This document shows, one piece after another, positions 33,520-44,876 of a stretch of 64,000 nucleotides of DNA. Every line of letters starts with the position of its first letter. Positions within the stretch are counted from its first letter, which is position 1. The stretch is taken from assembly GCA_039566865.1 (NCBI GenBank), contig CM076959.1, forward strand, positions 8,353,501 through 8,417,500. The letters are read 5' to 3'. Origin of the DNA: Aurelia coerulea (Eukaryota > Cnidaria > Scyphozoa > Semaeostomeae > Ulmaridae). A program made the translations under genes and the position numbers. The notes below the pieces were generated by a model. It searched no databases. It worked only from the letters and a program-made list of their open reading frames with translations, and was not told where the DNA came from.

Positions 33520-33536
33520 TTGAATAGCACACCCGG
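33520..33536 (-). mobile_element. Solitary CACCCGG end
   Basis: ATAGCACACCCGG followed by TA. The partner CCGGGTGTGC is not present upstream. Possibly the remnant of another mariner-like element nested in the large element. Confidence 0.35.
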
Positions 33537-33624
33537 TAAATAAACATTTTCTCGGTGCTGGAGTTTCTTATTTTTTGGCGATCTGAGTGTCAAGTTTCTT
33601 AAAAGCGGTTTCTTATAAAAATAC

Positions 33625-34650
33625 TTGCAATCAAAATATGCAGGCGTACCAATATTCAGGAATTTGGAAGCAAGTTCAGTTATGGTTATTTGTGTTACTT
33701 TCAATGCCAGTTGGACCACTTTGGTGACAATATTTTGAAAAACCTTGTTCATATTCGTAATGAGCATGTTTGAAATAGGCTCTTTACTAATTTTGAGTTA
33801 ATTCTACGCAATTTAAAATTTCAATCATTTGTGCCACTTTGTGTGCCATTTGGACCATTTTGGTGACAATATCTTCAAAATATTTGTTCATATTCGTAAT
33901 CAGCATTTTTGAAATAGGCTCTTTACTAATTTTGAGTTAATTCTACGCAATTTAAAGTTTTGGTCATTTGTGCCACTTTGTGTGCCATTTGGACCATTTT
34001 GGTGACAATATCTTCAAAATGTTTGTTCATATTCGTAATCAGCATGTTTGAAATAGGCTCGTTACAAATTTTAAGATAATTCCATGCCATTTAAATTTTT
34101 GGTCATTTGTGCCACTTTTTGTGCCATTTGGACAATTTTGGGGACAATATTTTCAAAATATTTGTTCATATTCGTAATCAGCATGTTTGAAATAGGCTGT
34201 TTACCAATTTTGAGACAATTCTATGCAATCTAAATTTTTTGTCATTAGTGCCACTTTGTGTGCCGTTTGGTGGTGACACTATTTTCAAAATCTTTGTTCG
34301 TATTCTCATAATCAGCATGTTTGAAATAGGCTCTTTCCTAATCTTGAGATAATTCTATGCAATTTAAATTTTGGGTCATTTGTGCCACTTTGTGTGCCAT
34401 TTGGACCACTCTGGGGACAACATTTTCAAAATCTTTGTTCATATTCTTAATCAGCATGTTTGAAATAGGCTCTTTACTAATTTTGAGTTAATTCTACGCA
34501 ATTTAAAATTTCAATCATTTATGCCACTTTGTGTGCCATTTGGACCACTTTGATGACAACATTTTCAAAATCTTTATTCATATTCGTAATCAGCATGTTT
34601 GAAATAGGCTGTGTACCAATTTTGAACCAATTTGACGAAATTTCAATTTT
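33625..34650. repeat. Tandem array, about 139-bp unit, 7 copies
   Basis: The phrase GCATGTTTGAAATAGGCT recurs at 33763, 33903, 34042, 34181, 34315, 34453 and 34593, giving periods of 134-140 bp. Each unit also has GTGCCACTTTGTGTGCCATT and TTCATATTCGTAAT. The units are diverged by point changes and small indels. Confidence 0.92.
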
Positions 34651-34659
34651 TACTGGAAC

Positions 34660-36310
34660 ACAAAGGGGTACTCTCATCTCAAGTACCTTTAGAGTTGCCG
34701 TGAAATACCTTTAGTAGTACTCTGAAGTACCTTTGGAGGTATTTTGAAGTACCTTTAGGGTTTCACTAAAGTACCTTTAGAGTTGCTGTGAAATACCTTT
34801 AGTAGTACTCTGAAGTACCTTTGGAGGTATTTTGAAGTACCTTTAGGGGTTCGCTAAAGTACCTTTAGAGTTGCTGTGAAATACCTTTAGTAGTACTCTG
34901 AAGTACCTTTGGAGGTATTTTGAAGTACCTTTAGGGGTTCACTAAAGTACCTTTAGAGTTGCTGTGAAATACCTTTAGTAGTACTCTGAAGTACCTTTGG
35001 AGGTATTTTGAAGTACCTTTAGGGGTTCACTAAAGTACCTTTAGAGTTGCTGTGAAATACCTTTAGTAGTACTCTGAAGTACCTTTGGAGGTATTTTGAA
35101 GTACCTTTAGGGGTTCACTAAAGTACCTTTAGAGTTGCTGTGAAATACCTTTAGTAGTACTCTGAAGTACCTTTGGAGGTATTTTGAAGTACCTTTAGGG
35201 GTTCACTAAAGTACCTTTAGAGTTGCTGTGAAATACCTTTAGTAGTACTCTGAAGTACCTTTGGAGGTATTTTGAAGTACCTTTAGGGGTACTCTCAAGT
35301 ACCTTTAGAGTTGCTGTGAAATACCTTTAGTAGTACTCTGAAGTACCTTTGGAGGTATTTTGAAGTACCTTTAGGGGTTCACTAAAGTACCTTTAGAGTT
35401 GCTGTGAAATACCTTTAGTAGTACTCTGAAGTACCTTCAGGGGTTCTTTGAAGTACCTTTAGCAGTACTCTGAAATACCTTCAGGGGTTCTTTGAAGTAC
35501 CTTTAAGAATACTATGAAGTACCTTTTGGGAGTTCTCTGAAGTACCTTTAGGGGCTCTCTGAAGTACCTTTAAGGGTTATCTGAAGTACCTTTAGTAGTG
35601 CTCTGAAAGGAATACTCTCAAGTACCTTTAGGGGCTCTCTGAAGTACCTTTAAGGGTTCTCTGAAGTACCTTTAGTAGTGCTCTGAAAGGAATACTCTCA
35701 AGTACCTTTAGGGGCTCTCTGAAGTACCTTTAAGGGTTCTCTGAAGTACCTTTAGTAGTGCTCTGAAAGGAATACTCTCAAGTACCTTTAGGGGCTCTCT
35801 GAAGTACCTTTAAGGGTTCTCTGAAGTACCTTTAGTAGTGCTCTGAAAGGAATACTCTCAAGTACCTTTAGGGGCTCTCTGAAGTACCTTTAAGGGCACT
35901 CTCTCAAGTACCTTCAGGGGTATTGGGAAGTACCTTTAGAAGTTCTCTCAAGTACCTTTGGTAGTACTCTGAAGTACCTCTAGGGGCTCTCCGAATTACC
36001 TTTAGAAGAAATCTGAAGTACCTTTAAGCGCACTCTCAAGTACCTTTAGGGATATTCTGAAGTACCTTTAGAATAATTTTCAAGTACCTTTAGTAGTACT
36101 CTCAAGTACCTTTAGGAGGAACTTTGAAATACCTTCAGGGGTTCTTTGAAGTACCATTAGCAATGCTACCAGGGGTTTTCTGAAGTACCTTTAGGGATAT
36201 TCTGAAGTACCATACCTTGGGGTACTTCAAAGTACCCCTCGGTAGGGGTACTTCAAAGTACCTTTAGGGGTCCCAAATATGTATTTTGCTCAAGTACCCT
36301 AAAAGGTACT
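34660..36310. repeat. AAGTACCTTTAGGGG minisatellite with higher-order units
   Basis: About 75 copies of a 20-22-bp unit, AAGTACCTTTAG(N)GGTNCTCTG. From 34681 to about 35470 the units are grouped in fours as an 88-bp higher-order repeat (starts 34681, 34769, 34857, 34945, then every 88 bp to 35385). From 35540 to about 35900 a different, 80-bp group repeats (35540, 35620, 35700, 35780, 35860). Outside these blocks the units are degenerate. The same AAGTAC/GTACTT core is found beside the left end of the host element (29845-29970). Confidence 0.95.
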
Positions 36311-36599
36311 TTAAAGACCACCTTTTTTCTGTGAGTGTAGGCTCCTAATGATTTCGTCAGAGTCATTCGACTTCAGCCCACTTTGTATATTCACAGCCTT
36401 TTTATATCACCATAAAATAATTAACAAAAATACATATTTACAGTACTGTGTACCATTCGAAACGGGAGAGAACACATGGTTATCTAGCTCCCATTGCGAG
36501 TGGTACTTACAATTCAATAATAATATTTAAATAACTACAAACACTACACAAATGAAAACAATTGCAAATCGCAAATCAAAACTAAGATAAAGGGGGGGG

Positions 36600-36900
36600 T
36601 TGGGGTGCTACAGTTTCAATACATGTATCAATTTCGCTTCTTGGTTGATTCAATTAATAAAATGGTTGCTTCAAGGATAATTCTCTTCCCAATTACATTA
36701 AGGTGTGGGTTTCCATAAAGGAGCAGCTCACACAGTGTTTTGGCATTAAGCTTTATTTTATCTAATCCTGGGATGTCTGAGAGTTTCCGTAAGAGATCAG
36801 TGCGCATCAAGTCAAACCTTTGGCAGCGCAGGAGAAAATGTGCATTGTCTTCATTTGCCATTCCACAAGAACAGAAAGGATTTTTTTCCGAAAATTGCCT
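36600..36900 (-). pseudogene. LINE C-terminal remnant with zinc-finger motif
   Basis: On the minus strand CSCGMANEDNAHFLLRCQRF forms a C-C-H-C type finger found at the C-terminus of some LINE reverse-transcriptase proteins, followed by LMRTDLLRKLSDIPGL and a short tail. The frame stops at 36628. The rest of the element is absent. It is too short to assign to a clade. Confidence 0.65.
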
Positions 36901-37322
36901 TTAACTTTGGATCCCCTGAGAGTTTTTAAACGGTCAATACCTGAAGGGGGGGGGGGTTGATTCTACACCCCTTTTTCATCTCCCCTGTTATAGTAACCTA
37001 TTCTCTCCCATTTAGATGTAGATCTTCGAGTAGAGCAAACTTCACTGTTTGAAAATGAAGGCAGTCTCAGTGAGAACGGCGCTGTTTTCAGGCTTGATCT
37101 CAGCATCCAATGTCCTCAGAGAGATTATCATGAAGGTATTTCTCCGTGTTACTGCAGAGAAATACTTTTTACCTCTCTTACTGCAAAGAACGTTTCTTAC
37201 TGAAGAGAACAGAGACATTGCCATTTTCAATATCATTTTTCGAATTAGGAATTTATTGCCGAGATCGCCCGAAATGAGCGTTAATCGAGATTACTGATAT
37301 CATATTTCACATATGAATATAT
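36901..37322. other. No gene recognised
   Basis: A G-run at 36943-36953 and a frame of 82 codons (37049-37297), open also on the other strand, without a recognisable domain. Confidence 0.4.
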
Positions 37323-38671
37323 ATGATATTACCCCCTACAGAAGTAATAACAACCCTAATGAACCACATACTAACACTAAACAACTTTAACTTTAATGGA
37401 AGACACTTTCTCCAAATAAAAGGTTGTGCCATGGGCACTGTAGCAGCCCCATCATATGCCACCATTTATATGGGACATTTTGAAGAAACTCACATATACC
37501 CAGAGATTAACAAAATGATTGTCTCTTTTACGCCAGATACATAGACGACATCTTCCTTATATACACAGGCCTAGAAACCCAACTCGACGCATTCCTGACA
37601 AACCTCAACATGAAACACGATTCTATCAAATTTGACCATGAAAAATCAACACAATCAGTCGCATTTTTAGACACTTTAATATACATTGATGAAAAGAGAC
37701 AACTACAAACAACGCTTTACACGAAACAAACTGATACCCATAACCATCTACATTTTAAATCTTCCCACCCTAAACATCTTAAAGAACGCTTGACCTTCTC
37801 TCAAGCACTAAGACTAAGAAGGATCTGCTCTGATAATAACGAACTTAGTAAACACAGTGACAAATTAAAAGAACAATTCATAGCACGTGGTTACTCCCAA
37901 ACTTTAGTAGACAACCAGATAAAAAAAGCTGTCGATATACCTAGAGAAGATACCTTGAAGCTAACGACCAAAGAGCGGACTAATCGCATCCCTCTTGTAA
38001 CAGCATTTAACAATACCCTCCCACCAATGGCTAAGATTATCCAAAACCGCTGGGATATTTTAAAACTAAAACCAAATTTAAAAGATATTTTTAAGGAACC
38101 TGGTATGCTAGCCTATCGTAGACCAAAGAACCTTACAGAAATGGTAGGAAGCAACAACATTTTAAATAACAAAGTTATCCGTAAGACGCCCACAATAAAA
38201 ACTATTAAATTTTGTAAACCATGTAATGTTAGAAACAGTCTTTGCTGTAATCACTTTAAATCTACCAACTCATTCACTTGTTTTGTAACTAAGAATACAT
38301 ATAAAATCTACCACGAATCCAACTGTAAAAGCAAAAATGTGATATATCTGTTAGAATGCACACGGTGCTCAAAACAATATGTCGGAAAGTCCGAATGGCC
38401 GTTTAATTTTAGACTCCACAACTATAGGCATAGAATCAAATCAAGAGACTACGATAAACTGCTTTCCGTCGAACAACACTTTCGCCTAGCAAACCATGAC
38501 TTCTCTACAGATGCAAAATTTACCATCATAGAAAAGATTGAAAAAAATGTATCAGATGAAATAACTTTTATTTTAGAATCACATGAGGATAACTGGATGT
38601 TACATCTTAAAACTCTGTCCCCAAATGGCCTAAACAGCAAACTAAACCATCCAGAAAACATAAGACTATAG
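37323..38671 (+). pseudogene. Penelope-like protein: RT (partial) and GIY-YIG endonuclease
   Basis: 37323-37544 encodes an RT palm part ([20 protein letters not shown]). A frameshift near 37530 follows, after which the catalytic box [12 protein letters not shown] is read across 37541-37576. 37610-38671 (353 codons) then covers the thumb (STQSVAFLDTLIYIDE; SQALRLRRICSD), the linker typical of PLEs (GMLAYRRPKNLTEMV), a CKPC...CCNHF cysteine cluster, and the GIY-YIG domain (NCKSKNVIYLLECTRC, KQYVGKSEWPFNFRLHNYRH). GLNSKLNHPENIRL closes the protein. In PLEs RT and GIY-YIG endonuclease act together for target-primed insertion. The N-terminal part of RT is missing, so the copy is incomplete, but after the single frameshift the C-terminal 353 codons are unbroken. 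Confidence 0.9.
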
Positions 38672-38836
38672 TTCTTTATCAAATGGATAAGCCACAGAAT
38701 TACGTTCACTTTTTTGTCATTACATTATTCCCATGTGGCTTGTCATTTCTTAATCATTCGTAATTTCAAACAATTAATTTAGCGTCATATTTGTAAACGT
38801 AGATTGTAAAACCAGTTGCATTAGAAAATATCACTC

Positions 38837-38878
38837 ATTCTCCTGATGATGACCACACGGTCGAAACTAGTTGGGAAT
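38837..38878 (+). ncRNA. Hammerhead ribozyme-like motif in the PLE 3' region
   Basis: All three stems can be drawn. Stem I: ATTCTC (38837-38842) pairs with GGGAAT (38873-38878), 6 bp with one G-U. The core CTGATGA is at 38843-38849. Stem II: GACC (38851-38854) and GGTC (38859-38862) around the loop ACAC, with one unpaired T at 38850. The core GAA is at 38863-38865. A minimal stem III (AC with GT, loop TA) is at 38866-38871, and T38872 would be the cleavage-site nucleotide. Hammerhead motifs with short stem III are known from Penelope-like elements, which supports the reading. The extra base before stem II may weaken activity. Confidence 0.7.
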
Positions 38879-38898
38879 TGAGATAAAATTTATATGTA

Positions 38899-39577
38899 CC
38901 GGGTGAGTCAGAAAAAACGTGGGGTGTTTGGCGGACTGTGACGTCGCGTTTAGCCACCCGACCGATCGTTGTGAACTAAATTATTCCGTGCAGCTATAAA
39001 TCTGACTTAGATCATAAACTTTTCCCCATCGAAATCGGTCATGTGATTCATTATTTTGTAAACTGAGGAAACCTTTAACCAAGCCCCTTCAACATTTTAG
39101 CCTTGCCAAAGCTGCAGGTACACGTAGTATTATCTGGGGAGCATGAAACAGTTCGGAAATAGTGTTTTCTCCTCTGGGATGCCTTGTCACGTCATATCTT
39201 GTCCTGCAAAGAGAATATTCTTTTCGCATGCTTCTTTGTGTTGTAAAGAGATTTCTTTCAACGAGATCACCGCGATGTTTCATGACAAAACTATTTCATT
39301 CTCCCCTTATAATACCACGTGTACCTGCAGCTTTGGCAAGGGTAAAATGCTGAAGGGGCTCTATCAAAGATTTCATAAGTTTGCAAAACTCCCATACAAC
39401 GTCTTACGAAGAAAATATTTTCTGATTAATACATCAAGTGACCGATTTCGATTGGGAAAGGTTTATGATCTAAGTGGGACCTCTGGTTGCAAGAAAAAAT
39501 TTAGTTCGCTACGATCGGGTGGCTGAACTCGACGTCACAATCTGCCAAATACCCCACGTTTTTTCTGACTCACCCGG
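38899..39577. mobile_element. Mariner-like foldback element, GTGAGTC type, copy 3
   Basis: Ends CCGGGTGAGTCAGAAAAAACG and inverted CTGACTCACCCGG, both flanked by TA. The arms are long (ACGTGGGGTGTTTGGCGGA on the left; inverted ACGTGGGGTATTTGGCAGA on the right) and extend several hundred bases; most of the 679 bp is foldback. The interior differs from copies 1 and 2, so it is a separate subfamily. Confidence 0.85.
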
Positions 39578-39752
39578 TACATATTCCGGCTCGTCTTTCT
39601 TTTTGTTCATCTTGATATATGCCACCGATATATATATGAAAGCCACCGTCGTCGAGGGTGGAGTATGGGCTATTTCATTCTTTTGTGCTTCTGGTAACTG
39701 GCATGCCTTAGTACGAGGTTTGTATTAAAAAGGGTGTTGGGTCTGTTCGGAG

Positions 39753-40040
39753 CCCGGGGGGGGTACATGACTTGAGGATGGACGGGGGTCTGCCGCCCGG
39801 TTTTCAGAAAGCTACCCTCTTCTAATTACCGAAACTTGCCTTTGATACCCACTTTTATGATTAATTTTGGCGGAAAACTGCCAATTTTAACCATTTTTTG
39901 CGAATTTCAGCGAAACTACACCCATGTTTATGGAAAATCTGCCGAAAAAGGACCCTTGTTTAGAGAATTTTGGGCTCAAAAACCCACCCATATGGGCGGC
40001 ACATACCCGTACCCGAAATATGTTATGTACCCCCCCCGGG
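39753..40040. mobile_element. hAT-like MITE, 288 bp
   Basis: Ends CCCGGGGGGGGTACATGAC and inverted CCCGGGGGGGGTACATAAC, flanked by a perfect 8-bp duplication GTTCGGAG (39745-39752 and 40041-40048). Confidence 0.78.
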
Positions 40041-40048
40041 GTTCGGAG

Positions 40049-40860
40049 ATAATCAACGATGGATGAAATGATTTTATAAAAAACACATTGCAGTGGGACA
40101 AAGTATTTGGGGACACAAGGTGAAAAAGTTATCCTTTTGAATTATCTTTCTGGATACCTCATGTTTTCTAATCTTGCCCCCAAATATCCTTATTTTTTAC
40201 TCTATTTACGTTGGATGAATTCTGAATCTTTTGTTCTCACTTTGTGTAATCTCGTTAAGGGGGTCCTCTCTTAGGTGCTCTCGTTAAGGGGGTATTTTTA
40301 GGGGGTGCTCTCCTTGATTAGTCTACCTATTGAGAGAGCTCCTCCTTAACAAGTTCCTCCCCATACAAAATCATATGTAATCCTGTTGTATAATTTTGTT
40401 ATTTCATGCTTTAGTTCCTGTTGTAATTATTATTCTAGGTAGTTGTATGTTGTTTCAAAGAGATTTTTGTATGAAGTGGAATTTTAAAATTAAACTGAAC
40501 AGAACAGAACTGAGCGTTCCGTTGAGCGTTGTAGGTAGCATGCCACTAATATCACACAAGTTTTCTCAAAATTTAGCAAAATCCTTTCAGATATCGATAC
40601 AACTGGAAAAGAAGAAGTTTCCAAGATAAATAAGAAGAGCAAATATTACAGAGTTTTTAAAGGCTGAAACTGTTTTCTAAAACTATTTTTGACTCACCCA
40701 ATTTATCTTTTCAATTGACGAAGTTTGAGCTTGAAAGGCATACTACACCCGATTTGCGAGACCATTCGCCATTTAGAGAAAGGAATTGGAATCTGTCTTG
40801 AAAGATTCAAAGTATACAGGGTTTCCTAAAAATTGGTGCCCCGCAGGGCCTTTTTTAACA
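40049..40860. other. Non-coding stretch with small inverted repeats
   Basis: A TTAAGG...CCTTAA hairpin of about 95 bp lies at 40255-40349. TTTTTGACTCACCC at 40686-40699 resembles a decayed GTGAGTC-type mariner-like end. No gene seen. Confidence 0.4.
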
Positions 40861-41292
40861 TTAGAACTGGGGGGGGCAATTGCCCCCCGATCCCTAGACT
40901 TTGCCCCCCCCCCCCAGTGTCGAGACTTTTGACCCCAGAAAATTATCCCTTATTTCAAGTAAGTGATTTTCAGAAAGTAAGCTATTGCCGCCACCACTGC
41001 GTAGGCAACCTGCAAGAGCCATGTGTAAATGGATGGAATACGATAACAGGACTGTTTTCCACCAGAGACAGGATGTTTCAGCCAAAGTCAAGGATCTTTC
41101 TTCAAAAATGTTACTCTAGCATAGGATAAATGTCACAAAACTATCAAAGTTTCCTTTTCACTAATGGCAAGCATGATATTGGGAGATCCATTCTAAGCCA
41201 AAGTAAAGGGTGTAGCTCTGAAAATTTTCCTGGGGGCTTTGCCCCCAGACCCCCTCATTTCACCTAACTTAAAATTTCTGGCCACGCCGCTG
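40861..41292. mobile_element. hAT-like element, right end preserved
   Basis: The right end reads inverted CAGCGGCGTGGCCAG (41278-41292), the classic hAT-type terminus of this window. The interior (41098-41215) contains one copy of the 124-bp unit that is tandemly repeated in the element at 55225-56594 (GCAAGCATGATATTGGGAGAT; TCTAAGCCAAAGTAAAG). The left end and TSD could not be placed; C- and G-runs around 40869-40915 probably mark the left side. Confidence 0.55.
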
Positions 41293-41299
41293 CTCACGA

Positions 41300-44200
41300 G
41301 AATTCGCGATGAGTTTTATCAAATATGTCAAATATCAATGAGTCTTACAGCAACACTCTTGACAAAGTATTCTTATCATGTTGTAGTTTGATTTTAGCTA
41401 GCCCGTTTGATATATATTTGGATTCTTAAATTTCCTATTTTTCTCCAGGACCTCCGAGCATAAAATGCCCTTTCATCAGCAATGCACAGAATGGCGTTGC
41501 CAAAAGAAAAGAAGGCATTGACCAAAATAAATTCTGACCCCCGAACACTTAATGCCTTCGGTGCGAATTAGTGCCCCCCCCCCTCCTTGATCTGAAAACA
41601 CTCCTACGGTCTAGCCAATCAGACTAACATATCCCCTTTTTAGGATTTGCCTCCCCACTTAAAACCCCTTAAGAAAGGCTCTGGTGCCCCGTTTGTGTGG
41701 ATGCTGTGAAGGAGCTGCAACTTTAATTGTCTCTGTTTTTAAATGTTACATAGGCTTCAACTTAGAGTTTCAGACCTTATTTTGTGTCAATCTGACAAGA
41801 GGTTACTGATTTATGGCGGAGGAATGACAAGATAAGTGTTTACTTCAAAACAACACATCCATTGTTCCCCGGCTCAGGTAAATTTTGTAGCAATAGGGTA
41901 GGGTGGGGTAATGTTGGTCTAAAATGAGCAAAATCTCAAAATGGATAGCTGGTAAAACGAGACTAAAATGTAAAACATTTCAAAAGTTTCGTTTAATTGA
42001 CATTCAGTGCTTCTTCTTTCTTGGGACAAAATCTCAGCTCTGACAAAGGCAGTTAAATATTTTTAAAACATTTTCTCTTTTGGCAACTAAAATAGGCCTA
42101 CTTTTTCCTACGAGCGTGAAAAGTGGGTCTATTTTCAAAACTTGTATTAAATCGGAATATGAAAGGCTAAATGATTAAAAAAATTAATGGACTTACATTT
42201 CCCAACTGTTCTCTATTCAATAAAATCACAGTCTTTTCCTTTTATCGCAAGCAATCCGTTCCCGCGACGAAAATAAAACTACGGTCATTATGCTGTGATC
42301 CACTATCGTTGCGACTTGCAAGTCAGTGATCGAATTTGATAATAACAGTCAAAAAAAGATGTTTGCAGTATGTTTACTCCAATTTACTGGTTACCAGACA
42401 GCAACTGCGGTAATAGGAAACCCGTTTTCGCATTTTAGACAGAAAACAACGTGGCAAGATGAATATAAGTGCGAAAATTTTAAGGAACTCAAGGCTTCGT
42501 TGAATTTGAATTATGGCTAAATTCTCAGTATGCCCACATCATCCCACCTGGTAAAAAAATAAAAATAAAAAGAACAATAGCGTCAATGACTTCGAAACAA
42601 ACGTTATTTTATTTGTAAAAGACCAAACTCTCACCTCATGGTCATTAGATTGACCAGAAAAGCAAAACAACAGTGGCAGGAGAAAGTTTTACTGGGCTTT
42701 GAAATTCTTGCACAGTAGGCCGTTCAGTAAAGTTATTTTATAAAACGACTGGAGATACATCTAAGACGAATGTTTTATGTAAAAAGGTAGTTTATTATCT
42801 AGACATTTACTCCGTAAACGGCAGATTAACTCCCCTATCGCCCTGAGACCATTTCGGAACCCCCTTTGCACCGAACCTGAAGATAGGACTAAGAAAAGAG
42901 ACACAGTTTGGCAGCTTTTGGGGTCGCATCTGGCATTCGATATGTAAACAATTAAGAAACTTTAAGATCCCCTAGGTCAGCATAGGAGGTACATTTTGTC
43001 CTGCCATGAAGTACCTGAGGTATCAGTTGCCCCAGCTGATTGTGTTATTTTTCTTTTTCTTTTTCCTTTGAATTTTTCTTTGCATCTTTCTTGGTCCCCC
43101 GTAGCGGGTACTTGTGAGGCCAGCTGCAGGGATTTTCCCTGCCCTCAGGTCCTCTGTCCCAACAGCGAGGGTACCAGACATGCCTCTTTCGTAAACATAA
43201 GCTTTAAAGATGGCGACTCATAATGAGCCACAAGAACTACACTACAAATAATATAGACTTAGGCCTAAACTAGATGATAAGGTTATATATCGGGCCTAAG
43301 GACTGATAAATTGTAAATTTTCGCCACCATATTTGGTGGCCTAACCGCCAAGATACGCCAAGATACGCCCCAAAGCTCAAAGAACCTGGTGCTGGGGGGG
43401 GGGTCTAATGTAGGTCGAGCTCAAGTTATTGTTATAAAAACAAAACAAGTTAAGTTATAAAACCAAAACAAACATCCTGGACGCGACTTGGTCAGCTCTA
43501 AAGTTTCCAAGTCTCGTTTGAAACTTCAATTAGATCCTAACTGGCCACAGGCTGCAGTTTGAAGAATGTGCTGAAGAAAGTTCTCTTATTTTATCTTGCA
43601 ATCAGCTATGACATTGAGGACTCCCGGTATATGCTTGTGATTTTGAATCCGTGATTGTCAGGAATGGAGAGTGGTCTTCGCAGGACGGCCATGATTTCTG
43701 GTGATTTTCAAGATTGGGCTGACCAAATGTCCAAGCTGAGGTTACCGCTGAGAGGGGGTAAAAGATTGTTCTTCGCACAAACCGAACCGACGTATGTGCG
43801 ACGAAACGCGTTTTGGTTATTACACGTTGGTCTTTACTGTAGCTACAAGTTATTATTTTGTTTTTCTTCAGGGTGTTGCGTAAGTCGTTTTCTCTTGCAG
43901 AATGTAACAGTTTTCACTAGTTAGGAGTTCATTTTGGTTGTTGCTCCTTGAGTTGCATTTATCGTTTCACAGGTTACGTGTGTTTGTTGCGGTTTTAGGT
44001 TTGAACGTTTGCCCTATAATTTATTTAAATTCATTTTTCCACAAGCAACACGGACTCAGACAAGGAAATTTCCTTCCAGTGGATCGATTTCAGTTCGTTC
44101 ACATACAGGTGCACACACCCATTGATTGTTGTTGTGGGAACCAAAGCCGACATCCCTTGAAACAGCAGTGAAAATGAACAGTTGGTGGGATAGTTAAAGG

Positions 44201-44876
44201 CTCAACGATCTGATACCGTTCCTTCCAGGTATGAAAGTATTCTGCCTATCGACAATGTCTTTGCTCGCTTCATAGATTAACGAAACTCTGTGGTTTAATC
44301 GCAATTCTTTGACTGTCCTGTTTCAATCTTGGGAGGAACTTATGAATTCAACCATTCAACGCTTCAGACCCTATAGACCCAGACCAGTTCAGAAGGAGGG
44401 AAGCGAGGTCAGTTCTTTGGTGCTTTCACAAATTACATATATATGTGTAATTTTTTTTTGAGGAATAAGATATGGTGGGTGTTATTGAGCCTACGATTTG
44501 TAAGGAGCTAGTGTAATGCGACAACACAGGGTAATCTTTCAAGGATATCTTATCTGCATTACAAAACGAGGCTGGAGGGGAGACGGGGCGTAGACCCATG
44601 GTACAGGCCATGACCTTGCAGTTGTGTTTCATAACCATACGGGTGTATGTATCCGGATGACTGTGTAAAACGCTCAACAAGAACCTCACGGAAGGCGCAG
44701 AAGAACAACGGCGAGTCCAACAACGCAATTAAATAACAAAATTAAATGGTAATAAAATCGAAACATTTAGGTAATAAATAAGAATATCGAATGATAATAT
44801 GACAATTGTAACTAAATGAATAATAAATAAATGAATTAAACTATTTTGTATTTGCTGGAGAGGTATGAAACCATCT
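41300..44876. other. Non-coding or unidentified 3.6 kb
   Basis: No recognisable gene. Noted items: C-run remnant (41572-41583) like the hAT-type ends; weak inverted ends near 41898 and 42530; a pyrimidine tract at 43045-43085; and AAAGATGGCGAC at 43206-43217, a YY1-like motif that could mark a promoter. The frame at 43655-43924 (89 codons) has no recognised domain. Confidence 0.4.

Larger units (their letters stand above)
29816..36337. mobile_element. 6.5-kb non-autonomous DNA element with CACTCACAGAAA ends
   Basis: The left end CACTCACAGAAATAAG and the inverted right end CACTCACAGAAAAAAGG are each flanked by TA (29814-29815, 36338-36339). The subterminal regions are packed with AAGTAC/GTACTT motifs: about ten on the left (29845-29970) and a huge array on the right (34660-36310). 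CACT... termini, a 2-bp duplication and subterminal motif repeats fit the EnSpm/CACTA group; the assignment is inferred. No transposase is seen. A first-exon-like GGAAAAG|GTAAGA donor occurs near 30136. Smaller transposons are nested inside. Confidence 0.7.
37323..38898 (+). mobile_element. Penelope-like retroelement, 5'-truncated
   Basis: Contains the C-terminal half of RT, the linker and the GIY-YIG endonuclease, then a 3' region holding a hammerhead-type fold (38837-38878). It is followed immediately by a mariner-like element at 38899. The left boundary is not sharply visible. Confidence 0.85.

Noticed and set aside
40255..40349. TTAAGG...CCTTAA inverted repeat, a possible tiny piggyBac-type MITE
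   Set aside because: The inverted repeat is short and imperfect and the sequence is mostly G/T and C/T runs; not strong enough for a call.
41898..42535. Possible transposon with AGGGTGGGGTAATGTTGG and inverted AGGTGGGATGATGTGGGC ends
   Set aside because: Terminal similarity is weak and no target-site duplication can be shown.
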